From assembly GCF_040537815.1 (NCBI RefSeq), contig NZ_JBEWSZ010000018.1, positions 1-27,751 of the forward strand: 27,751 nucleotides of DNA, read 5' to 3'. Source of the DNA: Mesorhizobium shangrilense (GTDB lineage Bacteria; Pseudomonadota; Alphaproteobacteria; Rhizobiales; Rhizobiaceae). Of the stretch, positions 7,691-15,702 are shown piece after piece (positions within the stretch are counted from its first letter, which is position 1; each line of letters begins with the position of its first letter). A program made the translations under genes and the position numbers. A model generated the notes under the pieces. It was not told the origin of the DNA, ran no database searches, and worked only from the letters and a program-made list of their open reading frames with translations.

Positions 7691-8603
7691 TGAGCTTAGC
7701 TCCTTTTTTCACGCCTTCCTGAAACTCCTGAGACAGCCAAACGTCAGCGTTACGGCGTGCCGCGAGTCCGGCCATCGCTAGAAGGTATCCAACTGTTGAT
7801 GCGGTAATGATCCCACCCCCAACGAGGGTCGACAGGGAGGGTGTTTCGCCGAATGCGAGCCACACCCAAAATGGCGCGAGCGGCGTTTCTAGCGCTCCAA
7901 TCAAGGAGGCTTGCGAAGCTGGAACGCGACGAGCGCCAGCCGAATAGAACACAAAAGCCAATCCCACTTGCACCAGGCCAAAGAGCGCAAGATATACCAG
8001 ATGTCTCAGACTTGGTGATAGCGGCGTAGCGAAGCACAAGCTGACCAGTGTGACGAAAACGTTGGCCGCGCAGACAGAAGCCAGAAGCGATTCTTCGCGA
8101 TGCCGGCGGATACACACAGCAACAAACGCGGTCATGAAGGTCATGGCGGCGGCAAGAGCGTTGCCAACAAAGTCGGAGTCTAGACCTGTGCCCCAGACGA
8201 GCACGCCGGTACCTGCAGCCATCGCTACTATTGCCAACATGGTCGCAGGACGAATTTTCTCTCCCAGCCAAAGCCACCCCAGGACGGCCGTGAAGACCGG
8301 CGTCGTCCCATAGAGGGCTGCTACGTTGGCGATCGAGGTTAACTGACAAGCGGGGATGAACGCTAGCAGGGCGATTGCCAACGCAGCTGCAACAATCATC
8401 CCTCGCCCTGTTGGGCGGAGGCTATGTCTTGGCCCATCTACAAAGAGATGAATTGCCAGGAAAGCCGCTGCAAACAGACTGCGCCAGAACAAAATTGTCC
8501 AAGCGTCAAGTGGCAGGACCCTAACGAACAGCCCTGCGGTGCTCCACGCGACTGCAGAGATCGTGACAAAAAGAAGCCCTTTCGTATAATTATCTAGAAA
8601 CAC
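7683..8603 (-). CDS. EamA/DMT-family membrane transporter
   Basis: About ten hydrophobic segments in two EamA-type halves: GLLFVTISAVAWSTAGLFVR at the N-terminus and LIGALETPLAPFWVWLAFGE, a typical second-repeat signature, near the C-terminus. I choose GTG 8603 (VFLDNYTKG, 306 residues), which gives the usual length. An upstream in-frame start would add 45 polar residues that overlap the racemase gene deeply. It overlaps the racemase stop by 14 bases and the HAD start by eight, indicating one coupled transcript. Members export amino acids or metabolites; substrate unknown. Export or uptake of the racemase's substrate or product is a reasonable guess. Confidence 0.88.
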   Translation of the reverse strand: MFLDNYTKGLLFVTISAVAWSTAGLFVRVLPLDAWTILFWRSLFAAAFLAIHLFVDGPRHSLRPTGRGMIVAAALAIALLAFIPACQLTSIANVAALYGTTPVFTAVLGWLWLGEKIRPATMLAIVAMAAGTGVLVWGTGLDSDFVGNALAAAMTFMTAFVAVCIRRHREESLLASVCAANVFVTLVSLCFATPLSPSLRHLVYLALFGLVQVGLAFVFYSAGARRVPASQASLIGALETPLAPFWVWLAFGETPSLSTLVGGGIITASTVGYLLAMAGLAARRNADVWLSQEFQEGVKKGAKLNE

Positions 8604-9741
8604 GGCAGTCGGGCCTCTTCGCTCCAGCCAGGGATGGCGCGCGGATCGTGGCCAGGACCCGCATTTGCCTCGCGCAACCGACACCAAGCCGCGTGAGCAC
8701 TTCCTGTGGATAGATGCCAGAGGCTGCGGCAAGGTCATCGACGGTGAGATCTTCGCCCAGCAGCTCTACGCAGCTGCCCGGACCACAGAGCGCCTCAGGA
8801 ACATCCGTAATATCAATCGTTGTGTATTCCATGGACATCCTGCCAATTAGAGGAGCAGAATATCCAGCGAGCCGGACGGATACCTTGTTGGCGCGGCCCC
8901 ATGGAAGGCCATGCTTGTAGCCGATCCCGACGCTCGCTATGCGGCTGGCTTGGGCCGTGCGAAAGGTGCCACCATATCCAACAGCCTTACGCCTCGCCAC
9001 CTTGCGCACGTCGAGTGTTTTCGCCCTGCGGCTGGCAACGGGCTTTAGAGGATTTGGTCGAATGCCGGCATTGTTGAGTCCATACAATGCTGAGCCAACC
9101 CGTGCTATGTCGAAATGATAGGGTGTACCTAGCCAGAAACCGGCGGAGGCTGCGAGGCTGCGAAGTGTGGGTTTAAGCACATCTGACATCGCCAGAAAGC
9201 GGTTCCTTTGCAGCATATTCATTGCGTCCCCAACGCGTTCGCTGCATGCGAGGTGACTGAGCACGACCGAAGGTGGATGCTGTTTGAAGGACCCAGAAAG
9301 ATACTTGCGCCGAAGGTCGTCGAAAGCGAGGCTAAGGCGAGAGAGGCGGGTCTCTATGCTGAGAAAGTAGGCTTGCGGATCCCCTGCGGTGCCAATGGCA
9401 TCCAGTTCAAAGCAATTGTTCACAACGGGTATGAGGCCGTTCGATCGATAGTCTCCGCCATACCTCGCAAACTCATCGCAAAGAACCGCAACTGCCGCGC
9501 CCGTATGGGAAGACCTCAGAAGCAGCGCTTCGTGCAGATTGCCGACGAAGAGCAGATCACACCCGGCGTCAATGAGCGCGCCTGCAACCCTCAGGAGACC
9601 AAGTCCGTAGGCGTCGCATTTGACGACAGCAGCTACCCTTACCTGCGGACCAACAAGGGCCGAGATGGTATGAAAGTTCGGCTGAATCGCGCTGAGATTG
9701 ATTTCGAATATAACATCAGCAGGCCGTACCGAGGTCAGCAT
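8590..9741 (-). CDS. Alanine racemase family PLP enzyme
   Basis: A 383-residue fold-type III PLP protein. The PLP lysine is K41 in AVVKCDAYGLG, and the second catalytic base Y256 is in AVGYGGTF, as in alanine racemases. IGRMSMEYTTID matches the GR-x-x-MD region. Differences from housekeeping Alr include IETRLSRL in place of the usual DTGMNRLG-like motif and a shortened, altered end at GVGCARQMRVLA. It may act on another amino acid. ATG 9741 follows GGAGAG at a good distance. It is the first gene of a three-gene minus-strand operon. Location beside a D-amino-acid dehydrogenase-like gene suggests a catabolic rather than cell-wall role (inference). Confidence 0.87.
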   Translation of the reverse strand: MLTSVRPADVIFEINLSAIQPNFHTISALVGPQVRVAAVVKCDAYGLGLLRVAGALIDAGCDLLFVGNLHEALLLRSSHTGAAVAVLCDEFARYGGDYRSNGLIPVVNNCFELDAIGTAGDPQAYFLSIETRLSRLSLAFDDLRRKYLSGSFKQHPPSVVLSHLACSERVGDAMNMLQRNRFLAMSDVLKPTLRSLAASAGFWLGTPYHFDIARVGSALYGLNNAGIRPNPLKPVASRRAKTLDVRKVARRKAVGYGGTFRTAQASRIASVGIGYKHGLPWGRANKVSVRLAGYSAPLIGRMSMEYTTIDITDVPEALCGPGSCVELLGEDLTVDDLAAASGIYPQEVLTRLGVGCARQMRVLATIRAPSLAGAKRPDCRVSR

Positions 9742-9943
9742 GTCTTACTCTCCACTTTCCCTGGCTGCCCGCCTTTCGAAGCACCGCAAATTCGCCGGGA
9801 GGCATGTAGACCGTTGCATCGCTCAGCCTCACTCCATACCTCCTGCCACACATCAGCGAGTATCAGCCGTAGGCGCGTTATAGACAGAGAAGAACAGAGA
9901 AATTGCTTCCGGGATAGTGGCCATATTATAATATAATGTAAAA

Positions 9944-9972
9944 TGTATATTGCAATTGTTTTACAAGTGCAA
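9944..9972 (-). promoter_or_regulatory. Candidate promoter of the racemase operon
   Basis: On the minus strand TTGCAC (9972-9967) and TATACA (9949-9944) are separated by 17 bases in an AT-rich patch between two divergent gene sets. The -35 box equals that of the promoter at 20555. The bases ATTGCAATATACATT in this patch resemble the operator motif seen at 10510 and 20573 with a base missing, so shared control is possible but weak. Confidence 0.4.
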
Positions 9973-10052
9973 CATAAAATTCACAGAACTCTCCTTCCAT
10001 CCTTGCGAACGCCACTGTACAACTTCATCGGCAACTAGAGTATCCGTCTTGG

Positions 10053-10140
10053 TCAAGGAATGTCTGGAGCCCATTTTCGGTCGTCCCTGATGAGCGCGTT
10101 TGCGAGGACGACAAGCTTTCGCATGATTGCGCTTCCGCCG
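10053..10140 (-). pseudogene. IS110-type transposase, C-terminal remnant
   Basis: The minus strand reads AIMRKLVVLANALIRDDRKW followed by a few residues and a stop at 10053-10055. This matches the typical last 25 residues of a different IS110-family group (usually RKLIVLANALLRDGRKW). Nothing recognisable of the gene remains upstream of about 10140. Confidence 0.7.
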
Positions 10141-10254
10141 AAGCCTGGATCGTCATCGCAAACATACCGATTCAGACACTAAAGGCAAAATACGAAAGCC
10201 TCCGAGCAGGCGGAAAACCTGCAAAAGTCGCCATAACCGCACCCCAAGGCTCGC

Positions 10255-10450
10255 AAGGCCGCGAAATAGCGACAGTCATCGCGCGCGGCCTGCTGGTCGG
10301 GCTCGTCGTCCATGCCGCCGACATTCAGGACCGCGACGGCGCGCCAGCTGTCCTGAAGGCCATCCTCGAACGTTGGCTGTGGCTGCGCCCACGTCTTCGC
10401 CGATGGCGCGGCTGACCCCTTCTCAGCGACTTCAAGGAGATCAGGTCCGT
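10255..10450 (+). pseudogene. IS5-family transposase remnant
   Basis: One frame gives GLLVGLVVHAADIQDRDGAP followed by AVLKAILERWLWLR, the highly typical first-aspartate region of IS5/ISL2-like DDE transposases. After a one-base shift near 10388 it continues HVFADGAAD, the second aspartate region normally read HVFADGGYAG. Neither the N-terminus nor the glutamate part is present. It lies just upstream of the promoter of the transporter operon. Confidence 0.75.
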
Positions 10451-10491
10451 TTTTCCGCCATTCCTTATTTGAAGACGCGAATTTTTTTATA

Positions 10492-10519
10492 TTGCGCCAT
10501 CTCGTGAGAATGATATAGT
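10492..10519 (+). promoter_or_regulatory. Candidate promoter of the transporter operon
   Basis: TTGCGC (10492-10497) and TATAGT (10514-10519) are separated by 16 bases. The same -10, spacer length and near-identical -35 occur at 20555-20582. The operator repeats overlap and follow the -10 box, as expected for repression. Confidence 0.5.
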
Positions 10520-10545
10520 GCAATGAACAAATGATATAACACAAT
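10510..10545 (+). promoter_or_regulatory. Tandem operator, two direct repeats 21 bp apart
   Basis: ATGATATAGTGCAAT (10510-10524) and ATGATATAACACAAT (10531-10545) share ATGATATA and CAAT and start exactly 21 bp apart, two turns of the helix. The same arrangement is found at 20573-20608, while the flanking sequences are unrelated. This favours a protein-binding site over a recent duplication. Confidence 0.6.
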
Positions 10546-10560
10546 CAGGGAACCATAACC

Positions 10561-10743
10561 ATGTTGCGCCCCGCAGCCCCGATCAAACCTCATCCAGTTT
10601 TTTCGGAAGAGGGACATCGAGAGCGACTGGCCCCCGAGCACGGTTGGATCGAATGCTACGACGTTACCCGTGAATCGGACGAACGGTTCGAGACCGATAC
10701 AAACTTCCTAACCCATACGCGCATGCGGTCTGCAGCTGGTTAA
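10561..10743 (+). CDS. Hypothetical 60-residue ORF
   Basis: First reading frame after the tandem operator, ATG 10561 with a weak AGGG upstream. The product is polar and charged (EEGHRERLAPEHGWIECYD) with no signal or membrane segment. I do not recognise it. It could be a leader gene, a truncated gene, or non-coding sequence. A 9-bp hairpin lies between it and the binding-protein gene. Confidence 0.3.
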   Translation: MLRPAAPIKPHPVFSEEGHRERLAPEHGWIECYDVTRESDERFETDTNFLTHTRMRSAAG

Positions 10744-10865
10744 AGCGTCCTGATCGGCGGTGCTTATCTGCCGACAGACAATGGCCTGGATGCATACCGG
10801 CGGGGATCTGGAGCTAACCGAGACATAAGTTCGAAACAGCAGTGGAGGGAAGAAGCAAAGGCCGA

Positions 10866-10900
10866 TGTGTCGCGTGCAACGCTCCCGTCGTCGCGACACA
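10866..10900 (+). repeat. 9-bp perfect stem-loop upstream of the binding-protein gene
   Basis: TGTGTCGCG (10866-10874) and CGCGACACA (10892-10900) pair perfectly across a 17-base loop. It sits 46 bases before ATG 10947. No T-run follows, so it is more likely an mRNA leader structure or operator than a terminator. Confidence 0.4.
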
Positions 10901-10946
10901 ATGAACGCAACCGGGAGTGAACCCAATAAAATCAGGGGAATGACCA

Positions 10947-12059
10947 ATGAAAATCACAACCATGAAGCTTGCAGTCGGTGCGGCGCTTCTGTTGGCATCG
11001 TTGCCAGCTGCCGCACTCTCAGATGAAATTCCCGAAAACCTCAAGGGGACGGGCGAACTTGTCACCACGACTGGCGGCGGAGGGGCATTTGATGATGCCC
11101 GAATGAAGGCGTGGTTCGCGCCATTTACGCGTGATACCGGCATCAAAGTAGTGGTGGTTCCAGCAACAAATGCGAAGCTCATGGCCTCGGTAAAGGTTGG
11201 ACAGCCTGAAGCTGACCTGACGTTTGTCAGCGGAGGTGAAGTTCCGAACTGGGTCGACAAAGGGTTTGTCGACAAGATCGATTACAGCTACTTTGCGAAG
11301 GAAACGCTGGCAGGCATCCCCAAAGAGGCGAGAAGTGAATATTCATTTCGCTCTCACACTTACTCTGTCGTTCCTACGTATAGCACCATAAAATACCCGC
11401 AAGGCACTAAGCATCCCGAAAACTGGGTCGACATTTACGACGTAGCGAAGTTCCCGGGGAAGCGGGCCCTTCCGAATTGTGGTAATACCCTTTACGGCGG
11501 GTTGCTCGAAGGAGCGCTCTTGGGTGACGGCGTTCCGCCGGAAAAACTTTATCCGCTCGACTTTGATCGCGCTTTTGCCAAGCTAAAGCAGATTGCTCCC
11601 AACGTCGGACGCTGGTGGGGATGGGACGAGGGTGGTTTGGCTCCGCAGAGTCTTATCGACGGCGAAGCTGATATGGGATCGGCCTGGAATGGTCGAATTA
11701 CCAGCTTGCAGAAGCAAGGCGCACCGGTGGCTTTGTCTTGGGATCAATCTCTCCTGCAGTATGATGATTGGGTGGTCGTGAAGGGCTCCCCCAACCAAGT
11801 AAACGCGGCCAAGTTCCTCGCCTATATTGCGCGTCCAGAAGCACAGGCCGCGTTTGCGGAAGCGATTCCCTATGGCGTTGTGAACAAAGACGCATACAAA
11901 CTCATTCCAAAAGAACTCGCCGAGAACTTGCCTGGAGCGCCTGGGATCGGAGAGAAGCAGATTACCCAAGACTACGCGTGGTGGTCAAAGTCCAGACCCG
12001 ATGGCAAAACCAACCTAGACTACGCGATCGAACGCTGCCAGGCAGTTTTGGCAAAGTGA
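10947..12059 (+). CDS. ABC transporter periplasmic binding protein, PotD-like (polyamine/opine/iron class)
   Basis: 370 residues with a Sec signal peptide at the N-terminus (MKLAVGAALLLASLPAAALS, residues 6-25). The mature protein has the family-1 binding fold signature order: ELVTTTGGGGAFDDARMKAW, then TFVSGGEVPNWVDKGFVDKI near the first hinge, and RWWGWDEGGLAPQSLIDGEA, typical of the PotD/AfuA-like group that detects small cations or amines. ATG 10947 follows AGGGGAA at eight bases. It heads the operon with the permease and ATPase genes; a strong hairpin follows the stop. Substrate cannot be read from the sequence. Confidence 0.9.
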   Translation: MKITTMKLAVGAALLLASLPAAALSDEIPENLKGTGELVTTTGGGGAFDDARMKAWFAPFTRDTGIKVVVVPATNAKLMASVKVGQPEADLTFVSGGEVPNWVDKGFVDKIDYSYFAKETLAGIPKEARSEYSFRSHTYSVVPTYSTIKYPQGTKHPENWVDIYDVAKFPGKRALPNCGNTLYGGLLEGALLGDGVPPEKLYPLDFDRAFAKLKQIAPNVGRWWGWDEGGLAPQSLIDGEADMGSAWNGRITSLQKQGAPVALSWDQSLLQYDDWVVVKGSPNQVNAAKFLAYIARPEAQAAFAEAIPYGVVNKDAYKLIPKELAENLPGAPGIGEKQITQDYAWWSKSRPDGKTNLDYAIERCQAVLAK

Positions 12060-12066
12060 TCCGCCT

Positions 12067-12095
12067 GCCGCTGCGGCAAGCATAGCCGCAGCGGC
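12067..12095 (+). promoter_or_regulatory. Intercistronic stem-loop after the binding-protein gene
   Basis: GCCGCTGCGGC (12067-12077) and GCCGCAGCGGC (12085-12095) form a perfect 11-bp stem with a seven-base loop, eight bases after the stop codon. There is no T-run. In binding-protein operons such hairpins stabilise the upstream mRNA or attenuate read-through so that the binding protein outnumbers the permease; that role here is inference. The rest of 12096-12334 holds nothing I recognise. Confidence 0.75.
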
Positions 12096-12334
12096 ATTCT
12101 AGGACGCGGGCGTTAAGCAAGTCCAATAGGGTTAGTTGAGATCCAGCCAAGCCCGCGCCACTTTAGATAACCAAAATCCATGTGGCGTCATTGGCAGATA
12201 TCTGAGCGCCCGAGACGGGCCCGGTCCTTGGCGCATGACGAAAGCATCGATTATAGAAGATGATTCCGTATCGTCGGTCACCGCTGAAAGGAATTAGAGT
12301 CGGATATGACGGCTTAGGGAAGGAGCAAAACCAC

Positions 12335-14176
12335 ATGGCCACTCTCCTGGCGAAAGAGAAGGCCGCGGATGCGGCAGTCGTAAAAGTGGCTAGGAGCCAA
12401 AATTACCTGAACGGGCTACTAGCACACCAACGGATTCGCGGTGCCATCATTGCCTCGCCGATAGTGGTGCTCCTAGTTGGATTCCTCGTCATCCCGCTAT
12501 TGATTATCCTTTGGGGTAGCGTCGAAGGTGACAAATTGACCTTCTCGCATTATGCACGCATATTCTCCGACGAGACAAATCTCAGCGTCATGCTTCAGAC
12601 CCTGAGGGTTGGGTTGATTGTCACGCTTGTGTCACTAGTCGCTGCTTACCCCGTCGCTTACCTGCTGACACAAATTAAGTCGCGCGCTTTGTCACTTGTA
12701 ACCTTGTTCATTCTCGTTCCATTGTTCACGGCCTTCCTCATCCGGACTTACGCCTGGATGATCATCCTCGGTCGCCAAGGGCCCATAAATAACACATTGA
12801 TCTGGCTCGGACTCATCAGAGAGCCGTTGCCACTCCTCAACACGACCTTTGCCGTTGTCATTGGGATGGTACACGTGTTGATGCCGATCGCGATCTTCAC
12901 GATGTACTCCTCGATGGTGCGGATCGACCACAACGTTGCGCGAGCGGCACAAATACTAGGCGCCAAACCAGTCCAAGCCTTCCTGCGCGTGTATTTCCCT
13001 CTGTCGCTACCCGGCGTCTTTTCTGCCGGCATTCTGATTTTCATCATTGCGATTGGTTTCTACATTACGCCTTCCCTTCTCGGGGGCCCACGCGATGCAA
13101 TGATAACGCAGTTGATTGTCACGCAATTGACAACGCTTTTGAACTTCGAACTTAGTTTTGCGTCGTCAATTGTGCTCCTGTTAGTCACGATCGGAATTCT
13201 CTTCTTTGCAAGCCTTTTCATTCCGCTCGAAATGATCTGGTCTTCCTCTACCGTCGAAATCACAAGCCAAAAGCTTCGGTCGAAATCTCCTTTTTTCGGA
13301 AACATGAAACAGGCAGTGCAGCCAATTCTGATCACAGCAGAAGCCCTGATCCATTTGGTGACTAAGCCATTTCTAACACGTAAAGCCCGCTGGCTTTGGG
13401 CCTACACGATCCTGGTTCTTCTGTTTCTAATAGCGCCCCTGGTTGTGGTTTTCCTACTCTCGTTCAGTTCGTCCCTTTTCGTGGTATTTCCTCCCCCAGG
13501 CTTTTCGCTACAGTGGTGGGAGAAACTTGTACACGCATCGGATTGGCAAGAATCGTTTCTATTTTCCGTTAAGCTCGGGTTCTTCTCTGCATTCTTTGCT
13601 ACGATCATTGGAACCATGGGCGCTTTTTGGCTGGTGCGTACAACGCTACCGATAAAGAGAGCATTGTTCCTGTTTTGTCTGTCGCCCCTTATGGTGCCCG
13701 GCATCATCATCGCGACGGCTCTCTACATCTTTGAGGCACGCATTCACTTGCTTGGCAGCTTCGCCGGGCTAGTGATCGGTCATGTCCTCCTGTCGGTACC
13801 CTACGTTGTTGTCGTCATGGCCGCGGCATTGCGTGGTTTTGACCAGTCTCTCGAAAAGGCAGCCGCCATCCATGGCGCCCGTCCGATGCAGGTCCTCCGC
13901 CTCGTGACATTACCGCTCCTCAAGCCGGCGCTGCTGACAGCGGGTTTGCTCGCATTCCTAACTTCGTTCGACGAACTGCTTATCACAATGTTCATGATCG
14001 GACGGCAGACGCTGACGCTACCCTTCAAGTTTTGGAACGATATCAAATACGAACTCAATCCGCTGCTCAGTGCGGCCTCGACGTTTATCGTCCTGCTCGT
14101 CGCGGTAGCAATATTGACAGCACAGTGGATCAAGGTGCGGCACGACAGGCGTACCTCTGCTCGCACAGGGAAATGA
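12335..14176 (+). CDS. ABC transporter permease, two permease domains fused (PotB-PotC type)
   Basis: 613 residues from ATG 12335, chosen because AGGAG lies nine bases upstream; an earlier in-frame ATG at 12260 lacks a good site. The first permease half (about residues 35-310) has its ATPase-contact loop at RAAQILGAKPVQAFLRVYFP. The second (about 350-605) has it at KAAAIHGARPMQVLRLVTLP. Both fit the EAA-G motif of binding-protein-dependent permeases, and each half has about six membrane segments. Most Pot-type systems use two genes, so this is a fusion. It lies between the binding protein and the ATPase in the same direction. Confidence 0.92.
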   Translation: MATLLAKEKAADAAVVKVARSQNYLNGLLAHQRIRGAIIASPIVVLLVGFLVIPLLIILWGSVEGDKLTFSHYARIFSDETNLSVMLQTLRVGLIVTLVSLVAAYPVAYLLTQIKSRALSLVTLFILVPLFTAFLIRTYAWMIILGRQGPINNTLIWLGLIREPLPLLNTTFAVVIGMVHVLMPIAIFTMYSSMVRIDHNVARAAQILGAKPVQAFLRVYFPLSLPGVFSAGILIFIIAIGFYITPSLLGGPRDAMITQLIVTQLTTLLNFELSFASSIVLLLVTIGILFFASLFIPLEMIWSSSTVEITSQKLRSKSPFFGNMKQAVQPILITAEALIHLVTKPFLTRKARWLWAYTILVLLFLIAPLVVVFLLSFSSSLFVVFPPPGFSLQWWEKLVHASDWQESFLFSVKLGFFSAFFATIIGTMGAFWLVRTTLPIKRALFLFCLSPLMVPGIIIATALYIFEARIHLLGSFAGLVIGHVLLSVPYVVVVMAAALRGFDQSLEKAAAIHGARPMQVLRLVTLPLLKPALLTAGLLAFLTSFDELLITMFMIGRQTLTLPFKFWNDIKYELNPLLSAASTFIVLLVAVAILTAQWIKVRHDRRTSARTGK

Positions 14177-14189
14177 AAGGGAGGCAACA

Positions 14190-15260
14190 ATGTCCACCAG
14201 TCTCGAAATGAAGAAAATCCAGAAATGGTACGGCGGGCTCCACGTCGTGCGCGACTTCGATCTCTACGTTGAGCCGGGCGAATTCGTGACGTTTCTTGGC
14301 CCGTCCGGTTCCGGCAAGACTACCGCGCTGAAGATGATCGCCGGCTTCGAGCCGCCTAGTGGCGGCGACATGTTGCTCGGCAGTCGCTCGATTGTGGACG
14401 TCCCACCTTATGAGCGTGGTATCGGCATGGTCTTCCAAAACTACGCGCTGTTTCCACACATGACAGTGGCTGAAAACGTCGCCTTCCCTCTCAAAGTTCG
14501 CAGTGTGGCAAGGGCCGAAACCGAGCAGAAAGTCTTGCGCGCTTTGGAATTGGTGAAGATGGGTGAGTATCGCGGACGCTATCCCAACCAGCTCTCTGGT
14601 GGACAGCAGCAGCGAATTGCGCTTGCCCGTGCCATCGTCTTCGACCCAAGCCTCCTGCTAATGGACGAACCGCTCGGTGCTCTCGACCGCAATTTGCGCG
14701 AACACATGAAAATCGAGATCATGCGTATCCAAAAAGAGTTGAATATGACCGTCATCTTCGTCACTCACGACCAAGACGAAGCACTGGTTATGTCCGATCG
14801 GATTGCCGTGATTAACGAAGGCAGGCTCGTTCAGGTCGCGGACAGCAAGAACCTCTACTATAATCCAAAGGACCGCTTTGTCGCGTCTTTTGTCGGCGAA
14901 TCTAACCTTCTGCCTTGTCGCATCGACGAAATAGACAACGGAGCCGGCACGGTGACCATTGGCGGCCGAGATTCTGGCGTGGCTCGCTTAAACGGACAGT
15001 CACGGGGCGAATCCGGTTGGCTCTTTGTACGACCGGAGCATGTTGATATCAGCCCGCGCGGCGCGATCACCGATGTCCGGAATGTCCTTGATGGAGTTGT
15101 TGAGAATGCACTGTTTCTGGGCGAGTTGACCCGCTACGCGGTTCGCTGCGGAAAAGAAAGCATAACAGTCAAGCAACAGAATCGGGGGCAGACTCAGTTT
15201 ACCAGCGGAACTCCCGTGTCTGTTTCATGGAATGTGAGCAACTCTATGGTGTTAAACTGA
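14190..15260 (+). CDS. ABC transporter ATP-binding protein, PotA-like
   Basis: 356 residues. Walker A GPSGSGKT (37-44), Q-loop in VFQNYALFPH, signature LSGGQQQR (135-142), Walker B LLLMDEP (155-161), H-loop His193 in FVTHDQDEA. The C-terminal third is a TOBE-type domain as in MalK/PotA importers (RPEHVDISPRG). ATG 14190 follows GGGAGG, 13 bases after the permease stop, so it is co-translated. It energises the fused permease. Confidence 0.95.
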   Translation: MSTSLEMKKIQKWYGGLHVVRDFDLYVEPGEFVTFLGPSGSGKTTALKMIAGFEPPSGGDMLLGSRSIVDVPPYERGIGMVFQNYALFPHMTVAENVAFPLKVRSVARAETEQKVLRALELVKMGEYRGRYPNQLSGGQQQRIALARAIVFDPSLLLMDEPLGALDRNLREHMKIEIMRIQKELNMTVIFVTHDQDEALVMSDRIAVINEGRLVQVADSKNLYYNPKDRFVASFVGESNLLPCRIDEIDNGAGTVTIGGRDSGVARLNGQSRGESGWLFVRPEHVDISPRGAITDVRNVLDGVVENALFLGELTRYAVRCGKESITVKQQNRGQTQFTSGTPVSVSWNVSNSMVLN

Positions 15261-15702
15261 CGGACACCCAAAATCATGGAATCGGTGGACTTCCGCCTTC
15301 GCGAATTCGACACGACGGAACCCGAAAAAGTCGTCCGGTTTGATCGAATCTGCAGTCGAAAGACCTCATCGCGAGCTGAATTGTGCTTTCGGCAAGGCTG
15401 TCTACAGTTTTAGAAGGCGACAGAAGGCATTAGACGATAGAAACAATCATCGATGTCGCGAGCGACTGTGGGACGAGGCGAAGCTTCTGTCAATGGCCCT
15501 CCACTTTGAGCAGCTGCCGTGCACCGCATTCCTAGCAGTCGTCTGCGGCGATGTCGCGAGCCTCATCGAAGCAAAAGTTGCCCGCGATCGAGGTTTCCGT
15601 AAAAAAGGCGTTAATTTGTTACCCAAGGCAAATCGAATCTAGCGCACAGCCGCGACTGCGGCGGTGACAGATCCGGGATTGAAGAACCTAAAGGAGATAT
15701 TG
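15261..15702 (+). other. Intergenic region with an unrecognised 100-codon frame
   Basis: An open frame at 15340-15642 starts without a convincing ribosome site. Its product (basic, with LWDEAKLLSMALHFEQLPCT) matches no family I know. It may be a remnant. No terminator with a T-run is obvious after the ATPase gene, so the M24 gene may be read from the same transcript. Confidence 0.4.

Noticed and set aside
9208..9936. 242-codon plus-strand frame over the racemase gene
   Set aside because: Opposite-strand shadow of the alanine-racemase-family gene, which has catalytic motifs and a ribosome site.
10179..10544. 121-codon minus-strand frame near the transporter promoter
   Set aside because: It runs antisense through the IS5-type remnant and the operator; no start signal or family.
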